From Leucaena leucocephala (Eukaryota; Streptophyta; Magnoliopsida; Fabales; Fabaceae): a DNA stretch of 64,000 nt. Below, piece after piece: positions 25,891 to 38,192 of the stretch. Each line of letters starts with the position of its first letter. Within the stretch, counting starts at the first letter, position 1. A program made the translations under genes and the position numbers. The notes beneath the pieces are model-generated. The model was not told the DNA's origin. It did no database searches and worked only from the letters and a program-made list of their open reading frames with translations. The stretch spans positions 10,008,848-10,072,847 of the forward strand of contig CM073527.1 of NCBI GenBank assembly GCA_037074615.1, written 5' to 3'.

Positions 25891-26028
25891 TATAAATATC
25901 CCCTCATTCTGCATCAAAACCGTGGCTTCATGGTCCCTTGGGGAAACTCTTGCAAAATGAAAACTCAAGCCAAGACAAAGAAGATTCAAGGTACCAAAGT
26001 TCAAGCAAGCTAGAGATTAAAGGTAAGC
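25891..26028 (+). promoter_or_regulatory. LTR TATA box and putative 5' splice donor
   Basis: TATAAATATCCCC at 25891, then AAAGGTAAGCA with GT at 26023, 132 nt downstream. The same spacing occurs at 31110/31242, 43746/43878 and, after removing the insert, 15536/33244. A transcript from this TATA would carry the donor in its 5' part. Splicing itself is inferred. Confidence 0.55.
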
Positions 26029-27130
26029 AATCTCTCCTAGCTTATTTTCCTTTGATTTGGGAGCTTGAACTTAGGGTTTTCATGGGAGAAAAGTTGAGTT
26101 TTCTCTAAGGGGAGGTGCTGCCCAAAGACCTTAGATGAAAGGGGAAAGAAGAAATTAAAGTAATAAACATATTGTTGAAGCTTAAACAAGCTAGTTAAGA
26201 GATTGGTTATTGAATCAAGTTGCTATTCTTGAATTTGCCATGATGTGACATGTTTGGTATGCACTGTTCATGAGGGAAGGAAATTGAATTTCAATGATTT
26301 CATGCTTCCATGGAATTTAGATGATGGTTTTGTGTAGGATTGGAAATGTTTTGAACCTTGAAAGCTTTGAAATTCCAAGATTGTAGTTTTTGAAACCCTT
26401 CTCTATTACTGTTCACACACATGAACAGTGATTGGAATTTCATAATTTTGATGGTTCCAATGGCTTTAAAATGAAAAGTTGTGTGGGGGTAAAGTGGAGA
26501 AACAACTATAGGAAGCATTAGAATCAAAATGAGAATTTTTGAAAGAATTGCATGCCTATGTTCAGGTCTGTACAGCAGGCCATGAAGGAGCTAGAATTTC
26601 ATGATTCTAAGCTCATAAATGAATTCAAAAGATAAATTGTGTAGGGTAAAGTCAAGACATCAATTGATTCAAAGACCAAGTCCATTAGTTAAGATTAAGG
26701 AAAATAAATTAGCTTAATATTCAAGAGGGAGTTTTGTTAGTTAAAGTAAGTTTAATGCTCAAGGAAATTAGACGGTAATGGATGAATGGTTATGTGATGT
26801 TAGAGATTGGTTGGTATGCTCCAAAAGAGGCAGCCACATGTCCAAGAGATGTGAGAAGAAAGAAGCAAGATAAAGTGGAAGAAAGTCAAGTCTATAAGGT
26901 AGTGAACTTACCTCTTTATGTGCTTGAAGTGGTATGCTTATGTGTTGACATGTATATGATATTTGAATGATGTTGTGACATGATAAATGATGTTGAATGT
27001 ATTGTGAATAACATGTTTTCCATGGCCATTCACTTTATGTGAAAGTATATAGCATGATGGCATGTTACTAATCAAAGAAAGTTTAATAAAATTACATATC
27101 ATGCATTAGCATCCATCTTGCATATTTAAG

Positions 27131-27220
27131 TCATACTTGACCTATATTGGTTGGTTACTGTAGAGTGAGATTCCCTAGAATCTCACTCTACAGTAACCAA
27201 CCAATTTAGGTCAAGTATGA
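27131..27220. repeat. Near-perfect 90-bp palindrome inside the left LTR
   Basis: Arms 27131-27173 and 27178-27220 (43 nt each) are reverse complements with one mismatch and a 4-nt loop CCTA. The right LTR (32351-32420) has only the core GAGATTCCCTAGAATCTC and the right arm; its left arm is unrelated sequence. The left arm is therefore a new inverted copy of the right arm in this LTR. Confidence 0.95.
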
Positions 27221-27969
27221 TGGATAATGTATGCATGGAGAAGAGCTGAAGCATAGAAGAATAAAAGTGAAGTATTTAAGATGTTAGCATATGCTATGCA
27301 CTTTCCATGTGTGTCAAAGCCATGTAAAGCATCTATTTATGTGATGAGATTGTATGAAACAATTATTGTATAACCCCATGATGTATATGAATTCATAAAA
27401 GGAAAAAGAGATGATTCATGTATACTAGAATAATTATTGAAAGTAAAAGAAAGGAAACTGAAATAGTAAAAACATAGGTCCTAAAGCAGTTTTGTTGTGG
27501 CTTCAGTTTGACCTAGCAAATGAAGGAATTATTTCACAAAGTTTTATGAGAATTTATTACACATCCATAGATTTCAGTTCATAGGTAGAACGTTTCATTT
27601 TGATGTGTATATGAAGAGAAATGAATTTCCAAAGTAAGGACCAGAATCTATTTCTTTAGTTTTTGACTAAATGAATAGTAAATTTCAACGAATAAACTGT
27701 ATCAATTGACTAATCATTTGCTCTGGAAATTATTTTTCTATTAAATTCTAAGATGTTATCTTTACGTAGCTTTTTGAACCACTTAATTTTGAATTTTCTA
27801 GAATTAGTTATGATTTTTTGAATTTTGTTGCGTAATCTGGAATACCATATGAACAGTAACCCGGGAAAGAGTAAAATTCCAGATTTGGCTAATGGACTTC
27901 CAAGGTCTTACAAGTGGTTCTAAATGCTACTAAATGGTCCTTAAGACGTATGAAAGTAAGGATATTATA

Positions 27970-29972
27970 CATACAGGGTAGAGTTTATCAAATGAGAAAG
28001 TTATGTTGCTCCCATGCCCTATGACATACAATTAGATGATTCAACTTAGTAAGGATGAAGCAATAGCAAAGTGCTAAACTAGAAAGTTAGCTACTTGATT
28101 CTCATAAGATAGAAAGAGAATTTATGATCAAACTATGATAGTCAATGGGATAGAGAATGAGATTAAAAGATGAGAGTGATATGAGAAATTCCTGATTGAT
28201 TGGGAAATGAGTAAAGTCTTGATAGATAATATTGGTTTCTGTGATCATTTTTGGGGAATTATTTGTGGAGTTAACAACAATGTGGAAGTGACCAATCTCG
28301 TAACTTTGTCTATTGGTTTAGGTCTTCTAGAGATGAGAATACAGTACAATAGAATTGCAGTAAATTTTGGAGGATTGCAGTTAGATCCTGGTATGGCTCA
28401 CAGGGTCGCAGTTAGATCCTAAAAGGCTTACGGTTGATCGCAGTAGATCCTGAGGGTCGCAGTAGACCAAGCCTAGAGCAAGAAAGTAATTAACCATAAG
28501 TACAGTATATCTTTGGAAGGACGAACACCAAGGAAAAGTTAAGGTATAGAAGCTTCACAAGTTGGTTAACTTATAATAGAGAGAGTACCCATGATGTTAG
28601 TTTCAGATAGCCTTATTACTATTAGGAACTGAACTCAGAATCTTCTTACACGTAATAGGAACTCAGTGATCAAAGTTAAAGTTATTAATCCTGAGTCCTA
28701 AGGATTTATGGGAATATTACGTAAGATATGAAAAGAGATCCTTATGATGAGATTATAGAAAATAAGAGACAAGTAGATCCTCCAGATGAGGATAAAGAGA
28801 TTAGACGGCCAGATAAACCCAAGAGAGATAGTATAAGATGGGTCTAAAATAATAAAGTACCAGGATTGAAGCCTGTTAGCACCAGTGCTTCAAATTTATA
28901 TCTGCACTTTTTAGTTAAGCGTGCTCAAGCAAGGGTAATTCAATGATGGGTGACCCCCTAGGAAGTGATGAAAAAAGAATTGTGAATGCCACAAGAAATT
29001 GGCATATATGCACTAAGAAAGGGTTACGAATAATAAAAGATTAGAACCCTTATGTCAAGTCTAAATGAAATGGATTTGAAAGATGGACTATGATATAGCA
29101 AGATTTGACCTGATATACCATTTTATGTCATGAAATATACGAAATGAGAAGATACGCCTTGAGAAGTAGCTGTATAGCTAGGTTTATAAACAGATAGAGA
29201 GGCTTCTATTCGGGAAAAGATAAGATGTTTGAATGATGAGCTACATGTGAAAGAGCAAATGAGAGCTTTGAGAGCTTCCACTCCTTGCATAGAATGTCAG
29301 GCCTTATGTTACATTATGTTATGTTTGTAAATTATGCTAGAGCTCCAAATATTAGAGCAGTGTAACCTCTATGTGATAGAGCTGTGCAAGCTCCGAGTGT
29401 TAGAGCTGTGCATATTAAGAGAAGGAATGCTTGAGCTCTGATGTTAGAGCTTTGCATTCATGAGCAAGTATGTAGTCCTGCAGAATGCTGGTCAGGCATT
29501 ATGCATGTTAGAGTATGTGATCATATGTGCTCCTGTTTAGCAGTAGAGCAATGAAAGAAAGAATCATTATATAAGTCCTCTCTCTATATTATAATGAGTT
29601 ATAGAAAATGATAAGAAGAATAGAAATGTAATGATATGAAGGTGAGAAATAAAGTTGTGCGGATGGCCAGAGAATTTCGCTAGATACTCAAATAAGTCAT
29701 AAATGATTGCTCTAAGAAGTATGATGAATCATTAATAGAAACTCCCAAATATAGCAGTATTCAAGAGAGTTTAATATGAAAGAAATGGACACTACTCACA
29801 AGTTTAGTATGATGAAGAGTCCATATATAGATAGATGCATAGCAAGAAAGTAAGTAATAGAATGAACGGGAGTTCAACTCTGATTGAGTTGATTTAGAAT
29901 AGAAGAATGATCATAGTAAAGATATGAAGAATTATGGATATGAAAAGTACTCTGCTAAGATGTTTATTTTAA
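27970..29972 (+). mobile_element. Non-coding interior of the non-autonomous element
   Basis: Collinear with about 56820-58600 of the element at 53317-61294: GGAAATGAGTAAAGTC, the GTCGCAGTAGATCCT repeats (28373-28465), GTACCCATGATGTTAGTT, GCACCAGTGCTT, and the AGAGCTGTGCA repeats (29330-29470). The 71-codon frame at 28207-28422 covers part of this but resembles no known protein. No gag, protease, RT or integrase motif is visible. No PPT is left before the right LTR. Confidence 0.75.
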
Positions 29973-32900
29973 GAGATAGATAGTGGAAAGAGGTTTGGAA
30001 AGGATTATGACGAATAGCCAAAAGTTCAGGGGCCTAAGTGTAATTATGCAAAAGTTTAGGGGTCTAAATGTAAATATGAGAAAGTTGAGCCAAAATAGGC
30101 CAAAAATGCCTGGAATTAGATAAGCCCCAAATTTTACCAATAGATAGACAAAATTATTTTGGTCAGTTTAATGCAACACTGAATTTTGATTTGAGGTCCC
30201 AATTAATTGATATAAATTTATGAAGTTAGAAGAATTATTATAGTACTTTTTAGATAGCAGAATCAGATGAAACTTTATAGGAAATTCCTATATTTAATGT
30301 AACAATTTATAAAATTGACAGAGTCAGAAAAGGAATCCTATAGAAGTCTTACGGGATAATATGGTGAAATAAAATACCCGCTAAATAGGATCGAGTGAGA
30401 TTTATTGGGATTTGTGCCATAAAGATAATGATGCCAATGAGCCCATGCCAAGGCTCAAATGGCGCCATAATGAACCCAATAAAGTAGTGAAACAGTTATG
30501 TGGGCCAGAGTCCAGAGCAGTCCAGTAAAAGTTAAAAATTATGAAAATGCCCCTATATGCGCGTACTATACCATGTTAGATGGAGGTCATTTTGGTCATT
30601 ATGGATAGGCCAAAAATGTGAGACATAGTATAAATATGATTATTTAGAGCCAATATATGACCTGAGGCACTGTAAAGAGGGGTGAAATGACAATTATGCC
30701 CTCACGGTTAGTACAACACAATAAAGGACACTAAGGGTATTTTGGTCATTTTCTAAAGGATGGATGGTAGATAAATGTTCAGTATATAAAGTTCAGTGAT
30801 ATGATAAGCCTAGACATTGATTTCCAGCACAAAATACATATCCTGGTATATTATAAAAAAATTAGGAACAGAAAACAGTCCAGTTGCTGTGAAACTGTTC
30901 CGATCGGTACTGGATTAGATTGAAATTTTTCCAGAAGCTTCCTGGCATGGTAGGCATGGCACATACCCCCATGAGGTGTCCCTAGAGCTGTCCCACATGA
31001 TGTCATAATTATTCTTTTTACAAAAAGTTAAATCCAAGATTAAATGTGAGCATTTAGATCAAATAGTAACCAAATCAATCTTGGTCATTCATTTTTCATG
31101 GATTTTGGCTATAAATACCCCCTCATTCTGCATCAAAACTGTAGCTTCATGGACCCTTGGGGAAACTCTTGCAAAATGAAAACTCAAGCCAAGACAAAGA
31201 AGATTCAAGGTACCAAAATTCAAGGAAGCAAGAGATGAAAGGTAAGCAAGCTCTCCTAGCTTATTTTTCTTTGATTTGAGAGCTTGAACTTAGGGTTTTT
31301 GTGGGAGAAAAGTTGAGTTTTCTCTAAGGGGAGGTTCTGCCCAAAGACCTTAGATGAAAGGGGAAAGAAGAAATTAAAGTTAGAAACATATGATTGAAGC
31401 TTAAACAAGCTAGTTAAGAGATTGGTTGTTGAATCAAGTTGATATTCTTGACTTTGCCATGATGTGCCCTGTTTGGTCTGCACTGTTCATGAACGAAGGA
31501 AATTGAATTTCAATGATTTAATGCTTGCATTGAATTTAGATGATGGTTTTGTGTAGGATTGGAAATTTTTTGAACCTTGAAAGCATTGAAATTCCAAGAT
31601 TGTATTTTTTGAAACCCTTCTCTATTACTGTTCACTCACATGAACAGTGATTGAAATTCCATAATTTTGATGGTTCCAATGGCTTTAAAATGAAAAGTTG
31701 TCTGGGGGTAAAGTGGAGAAACACTTATAGGAAGCATTAGAATTAAAATGAGAATTTTTGCAAGAATTGTATGCCTATGTTCAGTTCTGTACAGTAAGCC
31801 ATGAAAGAGTTGGAATTTCATGGTTCTATGCTTATAAATGAATTCAAAAGATGAAATTGTGTAGGGTAAAGTCAAGAAATCAATTGATTCAAAGACTAAG
31901 TCCATTAGTTAAGATTAAGGAAAGTAAATGAGCTTAATATTCAAGAAGGAGTTATGTTAGTTAAAGTAAGTTTAATGCTCTAGGAAATTAGATGATAATG
32001 GATGAATGGTTATGTGATGTTAGGGATTGGTTGGTATACTCCAAAAGAGGCAGCCACATGTCCAAGAGATGTGAGAAGAAAGAAGCAAGATAAGGTGAAT
32101 AAAAGTCAAGTCTATAAGGTAGTGAACTTACCTCTTTATGTGCTTGAAGTGGTATGCTTATGTGTTGACAAGTATATGATATTTGAATGATGTTGTGACA
32201 CGATTAATGATGTTCAATGTATTATGAATAACATGTTTCCATGGCCATGCACTTTATGTACAAGTATATACCATGATGGCATGTCACTAATCAAAGAAAG
32301 TTTAATGAAATTACATGTCATGCATTTGCATCCATCTTGCATATTTAAGTGATAATGTTTCCTACTGAGATTCCCTAGAATCTCACTCTCCCATAACCAA
32401 TCAATTTAGGTCAAGCATGATGGATAATGTATGCATGGAGAAGAGCTAAAGCATGGAAGAAGAAAAGTGAAGTATTTAAGATGTTAGCATATGCTATGCA
32501 CTTTCTATGTATGTCAAAGCCATGTAAAGCATCTATTTATGTGATGAGATTGTATGAAACAATTATTGTATAACCCCATGATGTATATGAATTCATAAAA
32601 GGCAAAAGAGTGATTCATGTATGCTAGAACAATTATTGAAAGTAAAAGAAAGGAAACTGAAATAGTAAAAATGTAGGTCCTAAAGCAGTTTTATTGTGGC
32701 TTCAATTTGACATAGTAAATGAAGGAATTATTTCACAAAATTTTATGAGCATTTATTACACATCTAGAGATTTCATAGGTAGAAAGTTTCATTTGGATGT
32801 GTATATGAAGAGAAATGAATTTCCAAAGTAAGGGACCAGAGTCTGTTTCCAGAGTTTTTGACTAAATGAACAGTAAACTTCAACGAATAAAATGTATCAA

Positions 32901-33164
32901 TTGACTAATCATTTGCTCTGGAAATTATTTTTCTATTAAATTCTAAGATGTTATCTTCACATAGCTTTTTGAAACACTTCATTTTGAATTTTCTAGAATT
33001 AGTTATGATTTTTTGAATTTTATTGCGTAATCTAGAATACCATATGAAGAGTAACCTGGGAAAGAGTAAAATTCTAGATTTGGCTAATGGACTTCCAAGG
33101 TCTTACAAGTGGTTCTAAATGCTACTGAATGGTTCCTAAGACGTATGAAATTAAGGATGTTACA
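29973..33164 (+). mobile_element. Right LTR of the non-autonomous element, 5' truncated
   Basis: Begins inside the LTR (GATAGATAGTGGAAAGAGG) and then skips a piece between GATTATGACGA and ATAGCCAAAAG that the left LTR has. From 30004 it is complete to GGATGTTACA. It holds the empty-site sequence GGATGGATGGTAG (30759-30771) for the copia insertion in its partner. Confidence 0.85.
31110..31247 (+). promoter_or_regulatory. LTR TATA box and putative 5' splice donor
   Basis: TATAAATACCCCC at 31110; AAAGGTAAGCA with GT at 31242, again 132 nt away. Confidence 0.55.
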
Positions 33165-33169
33165 GAAAC

Positions 33170-34954
33170 TCTTGTCATTTCAAAACTCAACCAAGATAAA
33201 GGCAATTCAAAGCACTTAGGGATCAAGGTAGTCAAGGCATAAGGTATGTGATCCTTCCTAGTTTATTTATATGTGTTTTGGAAGGATAAAACCTAGGTTT
33301 TAGTGGTTGGAAATTCCATTATACCTAGAGTATGCTTGCTGTCCAAATCTGGACAGAAATAAAGAAAGAAGAAATGCAAGATAGAATCAAGTAAAAGACA
33401 CATAGATAAGCTAGTTTGATGATTGGTTATTGAATTTAGTTGATATTGTTGACTTTGCTCTTTCTTGAGGCCTTTTAGCCAAAGCTTTTTTGGATAGGAG
33501 AAGATGGAATTTCAATGATCTAATGCTTCTATTGAATTTAAAAGATGATTTTGTGCAGGATTGGATAAGTTTTGAACCTTGGAAGCGTTGAAATTTAAAG
33601 TTATAATTTTTAAGTGTTCTCTATTACTATTCACACCCATGAATAGTGATTAGAATTTCATGATTTTGATGCTTCCAATGGTTTTAAAATGAAAAATTTT
33701 GTCGGGAAAATAGATAAACAAGTATTGGAATCATTGGAATCAAAATGAGAATTTTTGAAAGAAAAATATAAGCTTTTTGGTACTGTCTAGAACATATTAC
33801 AGTTTCTGGAATTTGGCCATTTAGAGTTCATAAATGGATTTATAAGGCCAAATTGTGTAGGGTAAAGTCAAGACTTCAATTAATTCAAAGACCAAGCTAA
33901 TTAACAAAGATTTAAGAAAGTTACTTTAGTAGATAAAGTTTCATGTTCAAGAAAGTTGGATTGTAATGAGTTAATGGTAATACAATGTTAGGATTTGGTT
34001 TGTGAGCTCAAAGAGGGAAGTCACATTTGAAGGAAAAGTAGGAAGCAAGAGGTAAAGAAAAAGGATGAGGAAAGCAAGAAGTATGACGTTGTGAACTTAC
34101 CTACTTGTATGCTTATGTTGCTTGGATGCTTTATGTGATGTTTACTTACTTTGATGATGTGAAGCATACATGATTAAGTAATGCTCTATTTCTTTTTATG
34201 CTATGGCCATATGTTATAATTAAGATACATGGAAGCATGTAATCATTATGCAAGCATGATCATTAAGTGTACACATAGTAGCATCAAGCATATAGTTGCA
34301 TACATTGTATGGTTTCTGTTTACTATTGAGCTTTCTCCCAAAATCTCACCCCCTACAACATGTTCATCAAAAATGGAAGAAGATGAAGATGCAAGAAGAG
34401 GAGTTAGGGGATAGATGACATGTTTAAGTGTACTTTTTATGTTATAACTTATGTACTGTATGCTTAAAGGCAATATAGTTGTAACTGTTTATAAAAATAA
34501 CAAATGATCAAATAAATGTATGATATTTTAGAGGTATTTAGTTAACATTTCAAGCTTCATTTTGACACCAAGAATGCCTTATTCTGACATCTATACAAAG
34601 AGAAAAAGTATTTTAAAGTTTAGGACCAGGAACTATTTTTCCAGAAATTTGATCAAATGAGCAGTAAATTTTGACATCATAGTTGACTTAGTTAACTGAT
34701 CAATTGGTCCAAGGAAGTATTTATTCTTTAAATTTTAAGATGTTATCTTCATGTAGTTTTTTAAACCACTCTATTTCAATTTTTCTAGAATTAGTTATGA
34801 TTTTTCGAAGTTCATCGCTTAGTCTGGAATTACCATATGAACAGTACTCATAAAGAGTGAAATTCTAGATTTTGTAATTGAACTTCAATGAACTAGTAAG
34901 TGGTTCTAAATACTATTGAATAGTCCTTAAGATGTGAAAAAATAAGGTGTTACA
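33170..34954 (+). mobile_element. Solo chromovirus LTR, second part (continued from 14292)
   Basis: Resumes with TCTTGTCATTTCAAAACTC right after the GAAAC duplication and ends GGTGTTACA before CTGTA (34955-34959). Its sequence is distinct from the LTRs of the element nested in it, as expected for a separate insertion. Putative donor AAGGTATGTG at 33244. Confidence 0.85.
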
Positions 34955-34959
34955 CTGTA

Positions 34960-35207
34960 TAGAACCAAAGTGTCTAATTTATTTTCCAAAAATTCTCATT
35001 TTGATTCCAATGTTTTCACTACTTGTTTATCTACCTTATCCCCACACAATTTTCCATTTTAAACCCATTGGAAGCATCAAAATCATGAAATTCTAACATA
35101 TGAATAGTGATTCATATAGTGGCAGCCAAGAACACAAAACCTTAACTACATGTATACTTGAATTTTTAAGCTTGTCTAAACTATCCATAACATAAAACTA
35201 ATATTTC
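34960..35207 (-). mobile_element. Old minus-strand chromovirus LTR (piece 2 of 3)
   Basis: The minus strand reads through family blocks AAACAAGTAGTGAAAACATT, GGAATCAAAATGAGAATTTT and, further on, TTTAGACAAGC. It joins piece 1 across the CTGTA duplication and is followed by a plus-strand LTR start at about 35208. Piece 3 resumes at 47269. Confidence 0.7.
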
Positions 35208-38089
35208 CATCACATACCAAATATTTCCTATCTGCATAAAACTGATAGAGAAAATGGGTTATGAAGGGATTTTGATGGTAATAAGAAGAAAAGATAATGA
35301 TTAAGATAAGTTTTAAACCAAAGAAAGAAATAGACATAATGGTAATTTTGGAAAGGGGCTAAATTGCAATTTAGTAAAAGTATAGGGACTAAATTGCAAT
35401 TAATGAAAGTTTCAAGGACATAATGGTCATTTTGAAAAAGAAATGGACTGAAGTGAAAACTCTAAAAGTTCCATGGTGCAAAATGGAAGTAGACATAAGC
35501 TTTGGTACATTAAGTGTAATTATGAAAAGTTAAGGACCTAAAGTGCAATTTTTAAAAGTTCAAGGGCAAATTGGTAATTATAAGAAAGTTGAACTACAAA
35601 AGGCTCAAAACTATCCAGAAGCATTTTAGTCCCAAATTTTACCATAAAATAGAGAAAATTATTCTGATTAGTTTAATACAACACAAAATTTTGATTTGAT
35701 GTCCCGATAAATTGATATGAATTTATGAAATCTGGAGATTTATGTAATATCTTATGGACCTCATAATCACATAAAACTTGGTAGTAAATTATTATAAATA
35801 ATATAGGAATTTATGAAACTAACAGAAGTAAAAAAAAAAGTCCTGTAGAATTAATTATGAAATTTAAAATGAAATCGGACACCAATAAAGGGTTAAAGGA
35901 AATGTATGGAAATTTCATCAGGATTTCTGAGTCTTAAAAAATTATGAAACTTTGTAGGAAATTTATTTTATATTAGAATAAAATTTTAAAATTTCTAGAA
36001 CCCTTATGGCCAAATGAATTTTTAAGATATTTTTATAAAAAAAAGGAGGAAGTTTCAAGACATGTGAGGTGTATGGTAAGGTGTCTCATATGGGACCCAC
36101 CTTGTGCCACATGTTAAGCATAGCAAGAGAAATGAATTATCACATGTACCTCATTACATTAAAATATTATAATAAATAGTTTAATGATGATTAAGATTAG
36201 TTAATCTAAAATCCAACCAATGAGAATTAAGTTTAAGCCATTGTAATAATGAGAAAATGGAAGGGTAGATCAGTCCTAAGGTGTCAAAAATTACACTATA
36301 AATACCCCTCCCTTCCCTTTGTAACATGTAGAGCCAAGAAGCAGGGTAAGTATTCTATCCCAACTTATTTTACCTCAATATGGGAGATTGAAACTAGGGA
36401 TTTAATAGTTGAATTTTGGAATAATCCTCAAATAAGCATGCTTTTCAAATCTAGACAAAAGTCAAGAAAGATGAAAAACAAGTTAGAACTATGAAATATT
36501 AACCTAGATAAGCTTGGATTATTGGCTATTGCTTGAATTAATTTTGTAATCCTTGAAATCCCAATTTATGTGAATTTTGACCTAGGATAGAACTGAAGGA
36601 AGAAGATTGAATTTCAATGATCTAATTCTTCTATTGAATTTATATGATGATTTTGTGTATGATTGAATAAGATTAGAACCTTGGAAAGATTGAAATTGAA
36701 AAAGGGAGAATTTGAAACCTTCGCTATTACTATTCATGCAGATGAATAGTAATTAGAATTTCATGATTTTGATATTTCCAATGGATTTAAAATGCAAAAT
36801 TGTGTAGGATTAAGTAAGATGAAAGTCTTGGAAGCATTGGAATTGAAAAGAGAAATTTTAGAAAATTGTAGGTGCTGTTTCTATTTCTGTTTATACCTAA
36901 AGGAAACATTGGAATTTTAAAATTATGAATCCATATTTCATTCCCTTGGACAAAATTGTGTGGGATATAGTCAACTCACAAATTAATTCAAGGGTCAAGG
37001 CAATTAACCACAAATAAAGAAAGTTAGGAGTTTATCGGTTTTAGAAAATGGAAGTGAATTATTAAGTTAGGTTCAAAGCTGAATTGGTATTGATTGTAAT
37101 AAGTGTATTATTATACCATGATTAGGCTTTGACATTTTTGAAAGAGGAGACTGAAAGACCAAGAAAGAAAAGGTTAAGGGAGAGCTATTACAAGGTAGTA
37201 AACTTACCTAACTTGTATGCTTTGCTTGCTTGGATGTTTTATGTGTTGGATGTTTACTTTGATGATATGAAGAATGCATGATTGAATGATGCTCTATTTC
37301 TTTTTATGCTATGGCCATATGTTATAATTTAAGGAGCATGAAAGCATGTAAAGATATTATTATGCAAGTATGATCATTAAGCACACACATATTAACATCA
37401 AGCATTGAGCTGCATCACTATTTGGTTTTTATTTGCTATTTAGATTTTCCCTAAAATCTAACCCCTTCCATTATACAAGCATCACAGTAGGGCCATATTA
37501 TGGAATCAAGGAAGTAGAATGAAGAAGTTATGATGCATAGATACTTTGTTGTATGAGACTTTTTATGAACATATGTAATGTGTGTATTAAGTACTTATTT
37601 AAGTGGTTATGTTTGGTTGAGACTTAGGAAAAATAGTTAACCTTTGAATAAATATATGAGACTTTATAGTATGATAATATACATGTTGAACTTCGTTTTG
37701 GTACCAAGAACACCTTATCATGATATTTGTAAAAAGAGAAATAATTTTACAAAGTCAGGGAACCAAATCTAGAAATAGTGAAACTAACCAAATGAACAGT
37801 AATTTTCCGCACCAATATTGGATTAATTGGCCAAGAGTTTGGTCAAATTAATATTTTTCCTTTAAAGAGGATTATGTTAACTTCATATAGCAACTTGAAC
37901 CACTTCATTTAGATTTTTCTAGAATTAGTTATCAATTTTTGAAGTTGAATCACTTGTTTGGAGTTTTGCCAAATGAACAGTAACTCGTGGACAAAAATTT
38001 TAGATTGTGTACTTTCACTTCATTGATCATATAAGTGGTTCCAGATGCTATTGTTTGGTCCTTAAGATATAAGAAAGTAAGGTGTTTTA
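35208..38089 (+). mobile_element. 5' LTR of a second plus-strand chromovirus
   Basis: Begins near CATCACATACC (expected TGTCACATCC) and ends GGTGTTTTA, followed at once by a degenerate PBS. Its last kilobase is nearly identical to 46183-47268 (for example TTTATCGGTTTT.GAAAATGG), so these are the two LTRs of one element. TATA at 36297 and donor GGGTAAG at 36346 are only 49 nt apart because about 80 bases between them are deleted. I could not see a target duplication for the whole element. Confidence 0.75.
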
Positions 38090-38187
38090 TTTTTTGTATC
38101 AGATCAAGAGGTTCTGGCCCATGTTTAGGTTAGAAACTACTCTAATTTAGATAGTTTACCTATCTTATATAAGTATGTTTTGCAGGG
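38090..38187 (+). other. Degenerate PBS and start of leader
   Basis: TTTTTTGTATCAGATCAAG at 38090 corresponds to TTTTGGTATCAGAGCA at 55274, the tRNA-Met type PBS. The leader is then broken by a solo LTR and resumes at 40101. Confidence 0.6.
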
Positions 38188-38192
38188 ATAGA

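Larger units (their letters stand above)
25551..27969 (+). mobile_element. Left LTR of the non-autonomous element, part b
   Basis: Continuation after the copia insertion, from GGAAGATAAATATTC to GGATATTATA. Closely collinear with the right LTR (30771-33164). Contains the TATA box at 25891, the putative donor at 26023 and the 90-bp palindrome at 27131-27220. The open frames at 25825-26013 and 26782-26970 have counterparts in the right LTR but no recognised domain. Confidence 0.85.
15594..33164 (+). mobile_element. Non-autonomous chromovirus-like LTR element (with copia inside), TSD GAAAC
   Basis: Left end TATCATATCC (TG changed to TA), right end GGATGTTACA, flanked by GAAAC at 15589-15593 and 33165-33169. 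It consists of a left LTR (15594-27969, split by the copia element), about 2.0 kb of non-coding interior (27970-29972) and a 5'-truncated right LTR (29973-33164). Without the copia insert it measures about 8.6 kb. No PBS follows the left LTR: the interior starts directly with CATACAGGGTAGAG, so primer-binding and leader sequences are deleted. It relied on proteins from other elements when it moved. Confidence 0.8.

Noticed and set aside
26782..26970. 62-codon frame also present at 32002-32190
   Set aside because: Both lie at the same place in the two LTRs of one element, so their similarity comes from LTR copying, not from selection on a protein.
28207..28422. 71-codon frame in a non-autonomous interior
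   Set aside because: The collinear sequence at 56870-57080 is not open in the same frame, and no domain is recognised.
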